Below are positions 20,901 through 29,447 of a stretch of 64,000 bases of DNA, in pieces. The stretch spans positions 1 to 64,000 of the forward strand of contig JALONQ010000011.1 in assembly GCA_025454835.1 (NCBI GenBank), written 5' to 3'. Under the pieces are notes generated by a model. The model saw only the letters and a list, made by a program, of their open reading frames with translations. It was not told the origin of the DNA and made no database searches. Every line of letters begins with the position of its first letter. Position 1 is the stretch's first letter. The translations under genes were made by a program, and so were the position numbers. The DNA is from Bacteroidota bacterium. Its GTDB lineage: Bacteria; Bacteroidota; Ignavibacteria; UBA10030.

Positions 20901-21081
20901 TCGCATCCGGATCCGCGTCGCGACGTCGGACCGGTTGCGTGCCGCCTTGGAAGCGATGGATACCTACATCCGTCAGGAAACGCTCGCGAGCGAACTTCTG
21001 TTCATCGACGGAACGTCCGCCTCGATGCAACGCCTCGACGTGAATGGTGAGGCAGCCGACGTTGCAGTTGAAAAGATATAA
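17956..21081 (+). CDS. ileS: Isoleucyl-tRNA synthetase
   Basis: [21 protein letters not shown] (HIGH region), KMSKSKGN, anticodon-binding domain. Confidence 0.97.
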   Translation: [1041 protein letters not shown]

Positions 21082-21090
21082 TGTATATTA

Positions 21091-21124
21091 GGCATCCCCG
21101 TCGTGAAGTTGGCGGGGTGATGCC
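21091..21124 (+). promoter_or_regulatory. Leader hairpin upstream of the dksA-like gene
   Basis: GGCATCCCCG ... CGGGGTGATGCC stem immediately before the Shine-Dalgarno region. Confidence 0.4.
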
Positions 21125-21138
21125 CGAGGAGAACGATC

Positions 21139-21678
21139 ATGGCCAAGAAGACGACGAAGAAGACGGCGGCGAAGTCAACGAAAGCCGCGACGAAAAAAAG
21201 GGCCGCGCCGAAACGACCCTCCGCCAAGCCGGCCTCGAAACCGGCCCGCGCCGCGGCGAAGGCCCCGGTAGCGGCCGCGCGCGTCTTGCCCAAGAAGGGC
21301 TACGGCAAGCGCGAGCTCGAGTACTTCCGCACGATCATCACCGAGAAACGAAAAGAGATCCTGGAAGAACTCGAATCGTTGAAGGCCAGCATGATGGACG
21401 TGCAGACCGGCGAGTACGCAAACGAGAGTTCGACCTATTCGTTGCACATGGAACAGGGGACGGATGCGATGGAGCGGGAGAAGGTCTTCCTGTTCGCCTC
21501 ACGCGAAGGCAAGTTCCTCAACTACCTCGACGACGCCCTCCAGCGCATCGAGAACGGATCGTACGGCTTCTGCACCGACTGCGGGAAGCTCATCGAGAAG
21601 GAACGGCTCGAGGCCGTGCCGCACGCCCAGCAGTGCGTCCAGTGCAAGCTCAAGAAGGGCGCGGGGAACAAGCTCTGA
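21139..21678 (+). CDS. DksA/TraR C4-type zinc-finger protein with Lys/Ala-rich N-terminal tail
   Basis: CTDCGKLIEKERLEAVPHAQQCVQC zinc finger; N-terminal KKTTKKTAAKSTKAATKKRAAPKRPSAKPASKPARAAAKAP. Confidence 0.9.
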   Translation: MAKKTTKKTAAKSTKAATKKRAAPKRPSAKPASKPARAAAKAPVAAARVLPKKGYGKRELEYFRTIITEKRKEILEELESLKASMMDVQTGEYANESSTYSLHMEQGTDAMEREKVFLFASREGKFLNYLDDALQRIENGSYGFCTDCGKLIEKERLEAVPHAQQCVQCKLKKGAGNKL

Positions 21679-21757
21679 TCGCATGCCCATGTTGCGCGTG
21701 ATGTCGTCCACCCGCTCCGGCATCCCGGGAACCGACCCGCGGCGGAGGCCGTAACCC

Positions 21758-22342
21758 GTGCGTGTCGTTTACATCACCGGCGTGATCGTCCTCTTCGACC
21801 AGATCACGAAGCTCCTGGTGAAGGGCTTTTCGGTGCCGTCGCTGGGGATCTATCACGAGGGCATGCACCTCGGTCAAAGCATTCCGCTCCTGGGGGATTT
21901 CTTCCGGCTCACCTTCGTCGAGAACCCTGGCATGGCGTTCGGGATCGACACCGACAGCAAGCTCATTCTCACCCTGTTCACCCTCTTCGCGACGATCGGC
22001 ATCGCCTGGTATCTCTACCACATTCGCCAGCATGCGCTCCTCGTGCGCCTCGCGCTTGCCCTCATCCTGGCGGGAGCGATCGGGAACCTCATCGACCGGA
22101 TGTTCTACGGCGTCATCTTCGGCGAGGCGACCCTGTTCCACGGAAAGGTTGTCGATTTCTTTGACGTCGATTTCTTCGACATCAGCGTCGGAGATTTCCA
22201 GCTGACACGGTGGTTCGTCTTCAACATCGCCGACGCCTCCGTCTCGGTCGGCATCGTGCTCCTGCTGCTGTCGCACCACCATGTCGAAGCACCCGTCGCG
22301 GTCCCCCCGGCCGACGAACCAGCTCCGCCTCCTTCTGCCTGA
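21758..22342 (+). CDS. lspA: Lipoprotein signal peptidase
   Basis: FVENPGMAFGI, GAIGNLIDRM and FNIADASVSVG motifs. Confidence 0.93.
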   Translation: MRVVYITGVIVLFDQITKLLVKGFSVPSLGIYHEGMHLGQSIPLLGDFFRLTFVENPGMAFGIDTDSKLILTLFTLFATIGIAWYLYHIRQHALLVRLALALILAGAIGNLIDRMFYGVIFGEATLFHGKVVDFFDVDFFDISVGDFQLTRWFVFNIADASVSVGIVLLLLSHHHVEAPVAVPPADEPAPPPSA

Positions 22343-22343
22343 G

Positions 22344-23330
22344 ATGTCCACTCAACCGGCCTCCGAACCGCGTGCCCGCCTCCGGTTCGATGTTCCGGCC
22401 GGGCAATCCCGCGTCCGACTCGACGTCTATCTGACCCGCATGGTCGAGAATGCCACCCGCGCCAAGGTGCAGGCGGCGATCGACGACGGCCTTGTCCTCG
22501 TCAACGGCAAGGCGCGCAAGTCGAGCTATGCGGTGCTGCCGGGTGATGTCATCGAGGTCACGCTGCGTCGACCGCCGGCCCCCGACATCGTTCCGGAGCA
22601 GATCCCGCTCAGCATCGTGTACGAAGATGACGACGTGCTCGTCGTCGACAAGCCGGCGGGGATGGTCACCCATCCGGCCCATGGCAACTACACGGGCACG
22701 CTCGTGCATGCGGTGCTCTTCCATGCCATGGTGTCCGGAGGAGCCCCCGGTCGTCCGGGCATCGTCCACCGTCTCGACAAGGACACGTCGGGCCTGCTCG
22801 TGTTGGCCAAGAATGAGCACGCTCATGCCGCGCTGGCGAAGCAATTCGCCGACCGGACGGTCGAGAGAGAGTACCACGCTATCGTGTGGGGACGGATGCG
22901 CTCTCCTCACGGAACGATCGATGCGGCGTTGGCCCGCAGCCAACGAGACCGGAAGAAGGTGGCCGTTGCGTCGGGCGGCAAACGGGCGGTGACCGAATAC
23001 GACGTCCTTGAGACCTTTCGGTTCCTCTCTCTGGTACGCCTGCACCTTCTGACGGGACGGACGCACCAGATACGCGTGCATCTGGCCCACGTCGGGCATC
23101 CGGTCTTCGGCGATCTGACCTACGGTGGGCGCAGCCCTGGTTGGGCTGGCACGCAGGAGAAGCGTTTGCAGCAGGCGACCAACCTGCTGAAGATCATCGA
23201 CCGTCAGGCGTTGCACGCCCGCACGATCGGATTCCGCCACCCGGTGACGGAGGAAATGATGCGGTTCTCGAGTCCGATTCCCCACGACATGGAGGAGATC
23301 CTGCAGAAAGTGCGGGAGGCGGTGGGTTGA
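22344..23330 (+). CDS. rluD: RluD-family 23S rRNA pseudouridine synthase
   Basis: S4-like N-terminus; GIVHRLDKDTSGLLVLAKN catalytic motif; GRTHQIRVHLAHVGHPVFGD. Confidence 0.95.
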   Translation: MSTQPASEPRARLRFDVPAGQSRVRLDVYLTRMVENATRAKVQAAIDDGLVLVNGKARKSSYAVLPGDVIEVTLRRPPAPDIVPEQIPLSIVYEDDDVLVVDKPAGMVTHPAHGNYTGTLVHAVLFHAMVSGGAPGRPGIVHRLDKDTSGLLVLAKNEHAHAALAKQFADRTVEREYHAIVWGRMRSPHGTIDAALARSQRDRKKVAVASGGKRAVTEYDVLETFRFLSLVRLHLLTGRTHQIRVHLAHVGHPVFGDLTYGGRSPGWAGTQEKRLQQATNLLKIIDRQALHARTIGFRHPVTEEMMRFSSPIPHDMEEILQKVREAVG

Positions 23331-23356
23331 AGCAGAAGAAGCAGGGAGGATACAAA

Positions 23357-23390
23357 GAACGGGAGCCACATCGGCTCCCGTTCGTCTTTT
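23357..23390 (+). terminator. Factor-independent terminator
   Basis: Perfect 11-bp stem GAACGGGAGCC/GGCTCCCGTTC followed by GTCTTTT. Confidence 0.8.
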
Positions 23391-23408
23391 GGGAGGGAAC
23401 TCAGAGCG

Positions 23409-24581
23409 TCAATTGCGCCGGCGATCCCGTCCTGTCGTCGAAGACGACGAGGAGGACGGTGGATCGCGTCGCGGGGCTGCTGAGCGTTGCGGCTGCTCTC
23501 GCGTCGCCGGCGCCGGTGAGGAGGGACGCACGCGGGATCCGGAGCGGTCCGGGGTCGTCACCCGGTCGGGACCGGTCCTCCGGTCGGGCTGAACGGTCGT
23601 CGGCCGGGTTCGGTCGGGCGCCGACGGTGTCGTCGTCGGCCTGCGTATCTGTTCGGACGGCTCGACTGGCGTCGTCTCCCTCCGGTCCCTCTGTTCGACG
23701 CGGCGTGGCGTTTCGAACTCCGACGGCGACCGTTGGGTCCGTTCGATCGCGTTCACATCCAGGTCCAGGCGCCGTTCTCCACGGACCGTCGCGCGCGGAG
23801 CATCAGCCCGCTGGAAATCAGCATCGCTCGGGCGGTATGCCTCGATCACGGGCCTGCGTTCGCCATCGCGTACGAACCGTTCGCCGCGCGTCGTGCCGCC
23901 GGTCCTGATCTCAGTCCGTTCGAAGCGACCGCCGGAGCGTTGTTCCACGAAGCTGCGGTCGATCCCGCGATTGACGATGCGATTGCGGTCGATCTCGTAG
24001 CCGCCGCCGCTGCGCGTGGTGCCGACGAGCCGGCGCGTATCGTTGGCGTCGGCATAGTCGCGGTATCGCACGTCGCGCCCGAATCGATGGACGTCGACGA
24101 AGCTCCAGTAGTGGTGCGGAGCCATCCATGTGCGTGTGAAGCGGATACCGTAGGTCACGTGGAACGACGCGTAGGGGGGCAGGGGAGCCCAGCCGATGTA
24201 GGCGTCGTTGTAGCGCCACTCAACCCATGCGGGACCCCACACGTTGTCGGGGATCCAGACCCAACCGTAGTACTCGTCATAGTGCCACCGGCCATAATGA
24301 TAGACGGCCCATCCGAATGGTTCCACCGAGACCCAGTACCATCCGTAATCGGACCAGACCCACCGGCCTTCCATGTACGGCCTCCAGCCGGACCGCATAT
24401 AGCGAGGGCGCCACACAACGAAGCCAGGCTCGACCTCGATCCACTGTCCGTAGGAGGCGAGCGGCCGGTAGAAGGCGCCGACGTGAATGCTGATGCCGGC
24501 GGTACGGTGGGCGGCTTCGGCAATGGTCGGTGCGCCGAGAAGCGCGGCGAAGCCGGCGGCGAGGATGAGTGTGCGTTTCAT
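23409..24581 (-). CDS. Exported DUF6600-like Trp/Tyr-rich protein with low-complexity Arg/Thr/Pro tail
   Basis: Signal peptide; repeated aromatic motifs (GRWVWSDYGWYWVSVEPFGWAVYHYGRWHYDEYYGWVWIPDNVWGPAWVEWR). Confidence 0.7.
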   Translation of the reverse strand: MKRTLILAAGFAALLGAPTIAEAAHRTAGISIHVGAFYRPLASYGQWIEVEPGFVVWRPRYMRSGWRPYMEGRWVWSDYGWYWVSVEPFGWAVYHYGRWHYDEYYGWVWIPDNVWGPAWVEWRYNDAYIGWAPLPPYASFHVTYGIRFTRTWMAPHHYWSFVDVHRFGRDVRYRDYADANDTRRLVGTTRSGGGYEIDRNRIVNRGIDRSFVEQRSGGRFERTEIRTGGTTRGERFVRDGERRPVIEAYRPSDADFQRADAPRATVRGERRLDLDVNAIERTQRSPSEFETPRRVEQRDRRETTPVEPSEQIRRPTTTPSAPDRTRPTTVQPDRRTGPDRVTTPDRSGSRVRPSSPAPATREQPQRSAAPRRDPPSSSSSSTTGRDRRRN

Positions 24582-24762
24582 GGCGGTTCTCCGGAACGTC
24601 CGTAGAAACGGGCTCAATTCGCGTGCCACTCGGCGAGAGGCGTGAAAACTCCCTCGAAACGGCAGCCCCGGGCCTTCGCCGTGCAGTATGTTGGACACGG
24701 TGTCTTGTTGCTTCCATCTCCATTTTTGCCCAATTTCCGCAGTCATCGGAAGAATGTCCCAC

Positions 24763-25146
24763 ATGAGAACGGTTCTCTTCGTGTTCTGCTGTGGTCTGTG
24801 GCTGCTGGCAGGCGGATGTGCCGGTACGACGGACAGCGACACAAGCGAAAAAGTGGATCTGCAAGCTCCTTCGGGGCTGGCGGCCCAGCGGATCGGTAGA
24901 ACTTCGGTGCGGCTCACCTGGACCGATGAGGCGATCGGAGAGGAGGCCTTCGTCGTGGAGCGTCGGCGCAACGCTGGCGCGTTCGTACCGACGCTGTTCG
25001 TTCCTGCGGATGTCACGCAGGCCGTCGATTCGGTCGGCGTCATTGCCGATTCGACATACACGTATCGGGTCAGGGCCTCTCGCTACGTCTCCACCTCCCC
25101 TTACTCCAACACGGTTTCGCTGCAATTCACCCTTCCGTATCCCTGA
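24763..25146 (+). CDS. Small lipoprotein with a fibronectin type III domain
   Basis: Lipobox LLAGGC; APSGLAAQRIGRTSVRLTWTD...YTYRVRA. Confidence 0.7.
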   Translation: MRTVLFVFCCGLWLLAGGCAGTTDSDTSEKVDLQAPSGLAAQRIGRTSVRLTWTDEAIGEEAFVVERRRNAGAFVPTLFVPADVTQAVDSVGVIADSTYTYRVRASRYVSTSPYSNTVSLQFTLPYP

Positions 25147-25158
25147 TCGCTGATCGCC

Positions 25159-25344
25159 ATGGCAGCTCTGGACACCTTTGAGTGGTTCATCCAACATTTC
25201 CATCCGGATCCCGACCCGGCGACCGCCGCGATGTTGCGACGCGAACGGGAGTATCTCATGGAGATCCGAAATGAGAACGAGCGTCTGCGCTATATCGACG
25301 AGTTGATGCGCCGCGTCAGGGAGTCCATGCGCGCGCCGGCTTGA
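25159..25344 (+). CDS. Hypothetical small charged protein
   Basis: 61-aa ORF 12 nt after the upstream gene; helical, charged. Confidence 0.45.
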   Translation: MAALDTFEWFIQHFHPDPDPATAAMLRREREYLMEIRNENERLRYIDELMRRVRESMRAPA

Positions 25345-25488
25345 CAGGCCCCGCCGTTCTCCGCCGTTTGTGAAGCTTGTGCTCGAGGCCGTCGCAGCCC
25401 CGCCGATGGGGTCTGTCCAACCTGACAGGTCCGGACGGCCATCGCGGGCCTTTCATCACCCAAACCACCACCGTTCGCAGGTAACGCC

Positions 25489-27012
25489 ATGCTCCTGCAC
25501 CAGAAATTCATCGAATCGGCCAAGAAATTCGGGTCGAAGATGTTCGTCATCGACCGGACGACGGGCCGCAATCTGACCTATTCACGAGGGCTCATCGCTT
25601 CGATGATCCTCGCCGAGAAGTTCAAGCAGTACGAGCCCGGCTTCATCGGCATCCTGCTGCCGACGTCCGGTGGCGGGGCGCTCAGCATGCTCGGCGCGTT
25701 GATGAGCGGCCGAGTGCCGGTCTACATCAACTATTCCACCGGTGCGGCGCAGAACTGCGAGTACGCCCAACAGAAGTGCGACTTCAAGACGATCATCACG
25801 TCGAAGGCTCTGTTGGAGAAGATCAAGTGCCCCGTCGTGGACGGCATGGTGTTCGTCGAGGACATCCTGGAGAGCGTGACGAGTTTCGAGAAGATCCGTG
25901 CGGCCCTCAAGACGAAGCTGCCCGCCTCGATGCTGACGGCGAAGTATGCCCAGGGTGACGAGCACGACACCGCCTTCATCCTCTTCACGAGCGGCAGTGA
26001 AAAGGACCCGAAAGGGGTCCAGTTGACGCACCACAACATCATCGCCAATATTCAGAGCCTCGAGAAGGTCTTCACGTTCGGGCCGGATGACACCTTCCTC
26101 GCGCAGCTGCCCTATTTCCACATCTTCGGCCAGACGGGCAACTTGTGGGCGCCGATCTATTTCGGGATGACGATCGTTTCGTACGCCAACCCGCTTGATT
26201 TCAAGACGATCAGCGACATCGTGCGGGAAGAGAAGTGCACCCTGATGGTCGGAACGCCGGCGTTCTTTTGGGGGTATCTCCAGAAGTCGGAGCCGGGGGA
26301 CTTCAAGACGGTGCGCATCATGCTTACCGGCGCCGACAAGTGCCCCGACGCGCTCCGGAAGGGCTTTCTGGAGAAGCACAACGTCACGCTCCTCGAAGCC
26401 TACGGCGCGACGGAGACCTCACCCGGCATCACCGTCAACACGCACAAGAACAACCGCCCAGGAAGCGTCGGCCGCCCGCTCCCCGGCGTCCAGGTGCGGG
26501 TCGAGAACTACGAGACCGGTGAGATGTGCAAGACGGGCGATATCGGGAAGATCCTGACGAAAGGCGACAACGTCATGAAGGGATACTTCGACGATTTCGA
26601 GCAGACCTCGTTGGCCATCCGCCACGGCTGGTATGACACTGGCGACATGGGCTGGATGGACGAGGATGGCTACCTTTGGCACGTCGGCCGCCTGAAACGA
26701 TTCCTCAAGATCGCCGGTGAAATGGTCTCGCTGGTCAAGGTGGAGGACGTGCTCGAGAAGCTCCTTCCGGACGGGGCATCATGCTGCGTGGTCGAGGTGC
26801 CCGATCACCTAAGAGGCGCGAAGATCGTTGCGGCGGTGACCCATCCCATCGAGGAGAAAGAGGTCCTCCGCAAGATGTCCGAGAAACTCCCCAATATCGC
26901 CTTGCCGAAGCAGTTCGTGCAGATCGAAGAGCTTCCGAAGATGGGGAGCGGCAAGATCGATTTCCGCAAGGTCACCGACCTGGTGCGAGAGATCGTGCAG
27001 GCCAAACGTTGA
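25489..27012 (+). CDS. AMP-binding acyl-CoA/acyl-ACP synthetase
   Basis: LFTSGSEKDPKGVQLTH, EAYGATETSPG, YDTGDMGWMDEDGYL. Confidence 0.92.
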   Translation: MLLHQKFIESAKKFGSKMFVIDRTTGRNLTYSRGLIASMILAEKFKQYEPGFIGILLPTSGGGALSMLGALMSGRVPVYINYSTGAAQNCEYAQQKCDFKTIITSKALLEKIKCPVVDGMVFVEDILESVTSFEKIRAALKTKLPASMLTAKYAQGDEHDTAFILFTSGSEKDPKGVQLTHHNIIANIQSLEKVFTFGPDDTFLAQLPYFHIFGQTGNLWAPIYFGMTIVSYANPLDFKTISDIVREEKCTLMVGTPAFFWGYLQKSEPGDFKTVRIMLTGADKCPDALRKGFLEKHNVTLLEAYGATETSPGITVNTHKNNRPGSVGRPLPGVQVRVENYETGEMCKTGDIGKILTKGDNVMKGYFDDFEQTSLAIRHGWYDTGDMGWMDEDGYLWHVGRLKRFLKIAGEMVSLVKVEDVLEKLLPDGASCCVVEVPDHLRGAKIVAAVTHPIEEKEVLRKMSEKLPNIALPKQFVQIEELPKMGSGKIDFRKVTDLVREIVQAKR

Positions 27013-27036
27013 GCGCGCATCCCTCACTCAGGAACC

Positions 27037-28581
27037 ATGACCCACGCTGAATCCGTCCTCGTTCTCGACTTCGGTTCGCAGTACACGCAGCTGATCGCCC
27101 GTCGCGTCAGGGAGCTCGGAGTCTTCTCCGAGCTCCACCCGTTCAATACGCCCTTGGAGAGGATCCGGGCGCTCAAGCCGTCGGCCATCATCCTGTCGGG
27201 TGGGCCCTCGAGCGTCTACGAGGCCGACGCCCCCAAGCCCGATCCGGCCATCTTTGACCTCGGCGTCCCCGTCCTCGGGATCTGCTACGGTCTGCAGCTG
27301 ATCGCCGATCAGATGGGTGGAAAAGTGGACCCGTCGGCGCGTCGCGAGTACGGTCAGGCGACACTTGAGATCGACCGGCACGACGACCTGTTCAAGGGCG
27401 TCGAGCGGAGGACCAACGTGTGGATGAGCCATGGGGATGCGCTGAGCAAGCTTCCCAGCGGCTTCGAGCCGATCGCCCATTCATCGAACTCGCCGATCTG
27501 CGCCATCCGCGACGTGCGCCGGAAGATCTACGGCGTTCAGTTCCATCCGGAGGTCGTCCACACGCCCGAGGGCCGCACGATCCTGGGCAATTTCCTGACG
27601 CAGGTTGCGGGACTCAAGGCCACGTGGACGCCCGCGTCATTCGTGGACCTGGCGGTGCAGGAGATCCGCGCCCGCGTCGGTTCGTCGCACGTGCTCTGCG
27701 CGCTGTCCGGCGGCGTCGATTCGTCCGTCCTTGCCGTGCTGTTGCACAAGGCCATCGGCGACCAGCTGGTCTGCATCCACATCAACAACGGGTTGATGCG
27801 GAAGAACGAGAGCGAAGCGGTCGTCCGCACCTTCCGCGACCGGTTCGCCATCGACCTGCGATACGTCGACTCCAGTGACACGTTCCTGGCCCGGCTGGCG
27901 GGCGTGTCCGATCCCGAGCAGAAGCGAAAGATCATCGGCAAGACGTTCATCGATGTCTTCGACGCAGAGGCGAAGCAGCTGAAGCGCGACGTCCGCTTCC
28001 TGGCGCAAGGGACGCTGTACCCCGATGTCATCGAATCGGTCTCGTTCAAGGGACCTTCGGTCACGATCAAGACACACCACAATGTTGGTGGATTGCCAAA
28101 GGACATGAAGTTCGAGCTCATCGAGCCATTCCGCGAGCTGTTCAAGGACGAGGTGCGCGCGATCGGCCGGCTCCTGGGGATCCCCGACGTGCTCATTGGA
28201 CGGCATCCCTTCCCGGGTCCGGGCCTCGCCGTGCGCATCCTGGGCGAGGTGACGAAGGAGCGGGCTGACCTCCTCCGTGAGGCCGACGATCTTTTCATCC
28301 AGGAGCTCCATGCGGCAGGGCTGTACGACAGCATTTGGCAGGCGTTCGCCGTTCTGTTGCCTATCCGGTCGGTGGGTGTGATGGGGGATGGACGGACGTA
28401 CGAAGCTGTCTGCGCGCTTCGCGCGGTGACGAGTGTCGACGGCATGACGGCGGACTGGGCCCGCATTCCACCAGAGGTGCTGGCGAAGGCCTCCGGCCGG
28501 ATCACGAACGAGCTGCGCGGCATCAACCGGGTGGTGTACGACATCAGCTCGAAGCCGCCGGCGACGATCGAGTGGGAATAG
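27037..28581 (+). CDS. guaA: GMP synthase (glutamine-hydrolysing)
   Basis: [39 protein letters not shown]-terminal PPATIEWE. Confidence 0.97.
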   Translation: MTHAESVLVLDFGSQYTQLIARRVRELGVFSELHPFNTPLERIRALKPSAIILSGGPSSVYEADAPKPDPAIFDLGVPVLGICYGLQLIADQMGGKVDPSARREYGQATLEIDRHDDLFKGVERRTNVWMSHGDALSKLPSGFEPIAHSSNSPICAIRDVRRKIYGVQFHPEVVHTPEGRTILGNFLTQVAGLKATWTPASFVDLAVQEIRARVGSSHVLCALSGGVDSSVLAVLLHKAIGDQLVCIHINNGLMRKNESEAVVRTFRDRFAIDLRYVDSSDTFLARLAGVSDPEQKRKIIGKTFIDVFDAEAKQLKRDVRFLAQGTLYPDVIESVSFKGPSVTIKTHHNVGGLPKDMKFELIEPFRELFKDEVRAIGRLLGIPDVLIGRHPFPGPGLAVRILGEVTKERADLLREADDLFIQELHAAGLYDSIWQAFAVLLPIRSVGVMGDGRTYEAVCALRAVTSVDGMTADWARIPPEVLAKASGRITNELRGINRVVYDISSKPPATIEWE

Positions 28582-28607
28582 GCGCTGGCCAACCGGAAGA
28601 AAGCGGG

Positions 28608-28635
28608 ACCACCAAGAGCACAAAGGACACCAAAG
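28608..28635. repeat. 9-nt-periodic intergenic repeat, copy C (single arm)
   Basis: accaccaagagcacaaaggacaccaaag. Confidence 0.5.
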
Positions 28636-28727
28636 CATTCAGGGGCATCATATCGACGGCGCATCGCGACCAACAAGTCTCCTTCCGGCAGTGACCTTCG
28701 AGGTTATCCCAAGACTCCCACTCGTTC

Positions 28728-29447
28728 ATGATAGAACTTCGCAACGTTTCCAAGAAATTCGGCTCGTTCACGGCGGTCGACGATCTGTCGATGACGATCC
28801 CGGCCGGCGAGCTCTTTGGCTTTCTCGGTCCCAACGGCGCAGGCAAGACGACGACCATCAAGATGATCGCCGGCCTGTTCGCGCCGACCAAAGGCACCGT
28901 GCGGGTGAACGGGCACGATGTCGTTGCTTCGCCGATGAAGGCGAAGGCCACGATCGCCTACATCCCCGACCAGCCGTTCTTGTACGACAAGTTGACCGGA
29001 CGGGAATTCCTCTACTTTGTGGGGGGCCTGTTCCAGCTCCCGAAACACCAGGTGCACCGGCGTGTGGGCGAGCTGATCGAACGGTTCGAGATCGGCCAGT
29101 GGATCGACAAGAAGGCCGAGGACTATTCGCAGGGGATGCGGCAGCGCATCTCGATCGCCGCGGGATTGATCCACGACCCGAAGACGATCATCATCGACGA
29201 GCCGATGGTGGGCCTCGACCCCCGTTCGGCGAAGATCGTGCGCGAAACGCTGCGCCACCAGGCCAACCACGGCGCGTCGATCCTGATGTCGACCCACAGC
29301 CTTTCGATGGCCGAAGAGTTGTGCGATCGGATCGGCATCATCCATCAGGGTAAGCTTGTCTATTGTGACACGCGCGATGCCGTGCGCGCGTTTGAAGCGA
29401 GTCTCGACGGCAGCCTGGAATCAGTGTTCCTCGAGCTGACGCGATGA
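28728..29447 (+). CDS. ABC transporter ATP-binding protein
   Basis: Walker A GPNGAGKTTT, signature YSQGMRQR, Walker B TIIIDEP. Confidence 0.95.
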   Translation: MIELRNVSKKFGSFTAVDDLSMTIPAGELFGFLGPNGAGKTTTIKMIAGLFAPTKGTVRVNGHDVVASPMKAKATIAYIPDQPFLYDKLTGREFLYFVGGLFQLPKHQVHRRVGELIERFEIGQWIDKKAEDYSQGMRQRISIAAGLIHDPKTIIIDEPMVGLDPRSAKIVRETLRHQANHGASILMSTHSLSMAEELCDRIGIIHQGKLVYCDTRDAVRAFEASLDGSLESVFLELTR

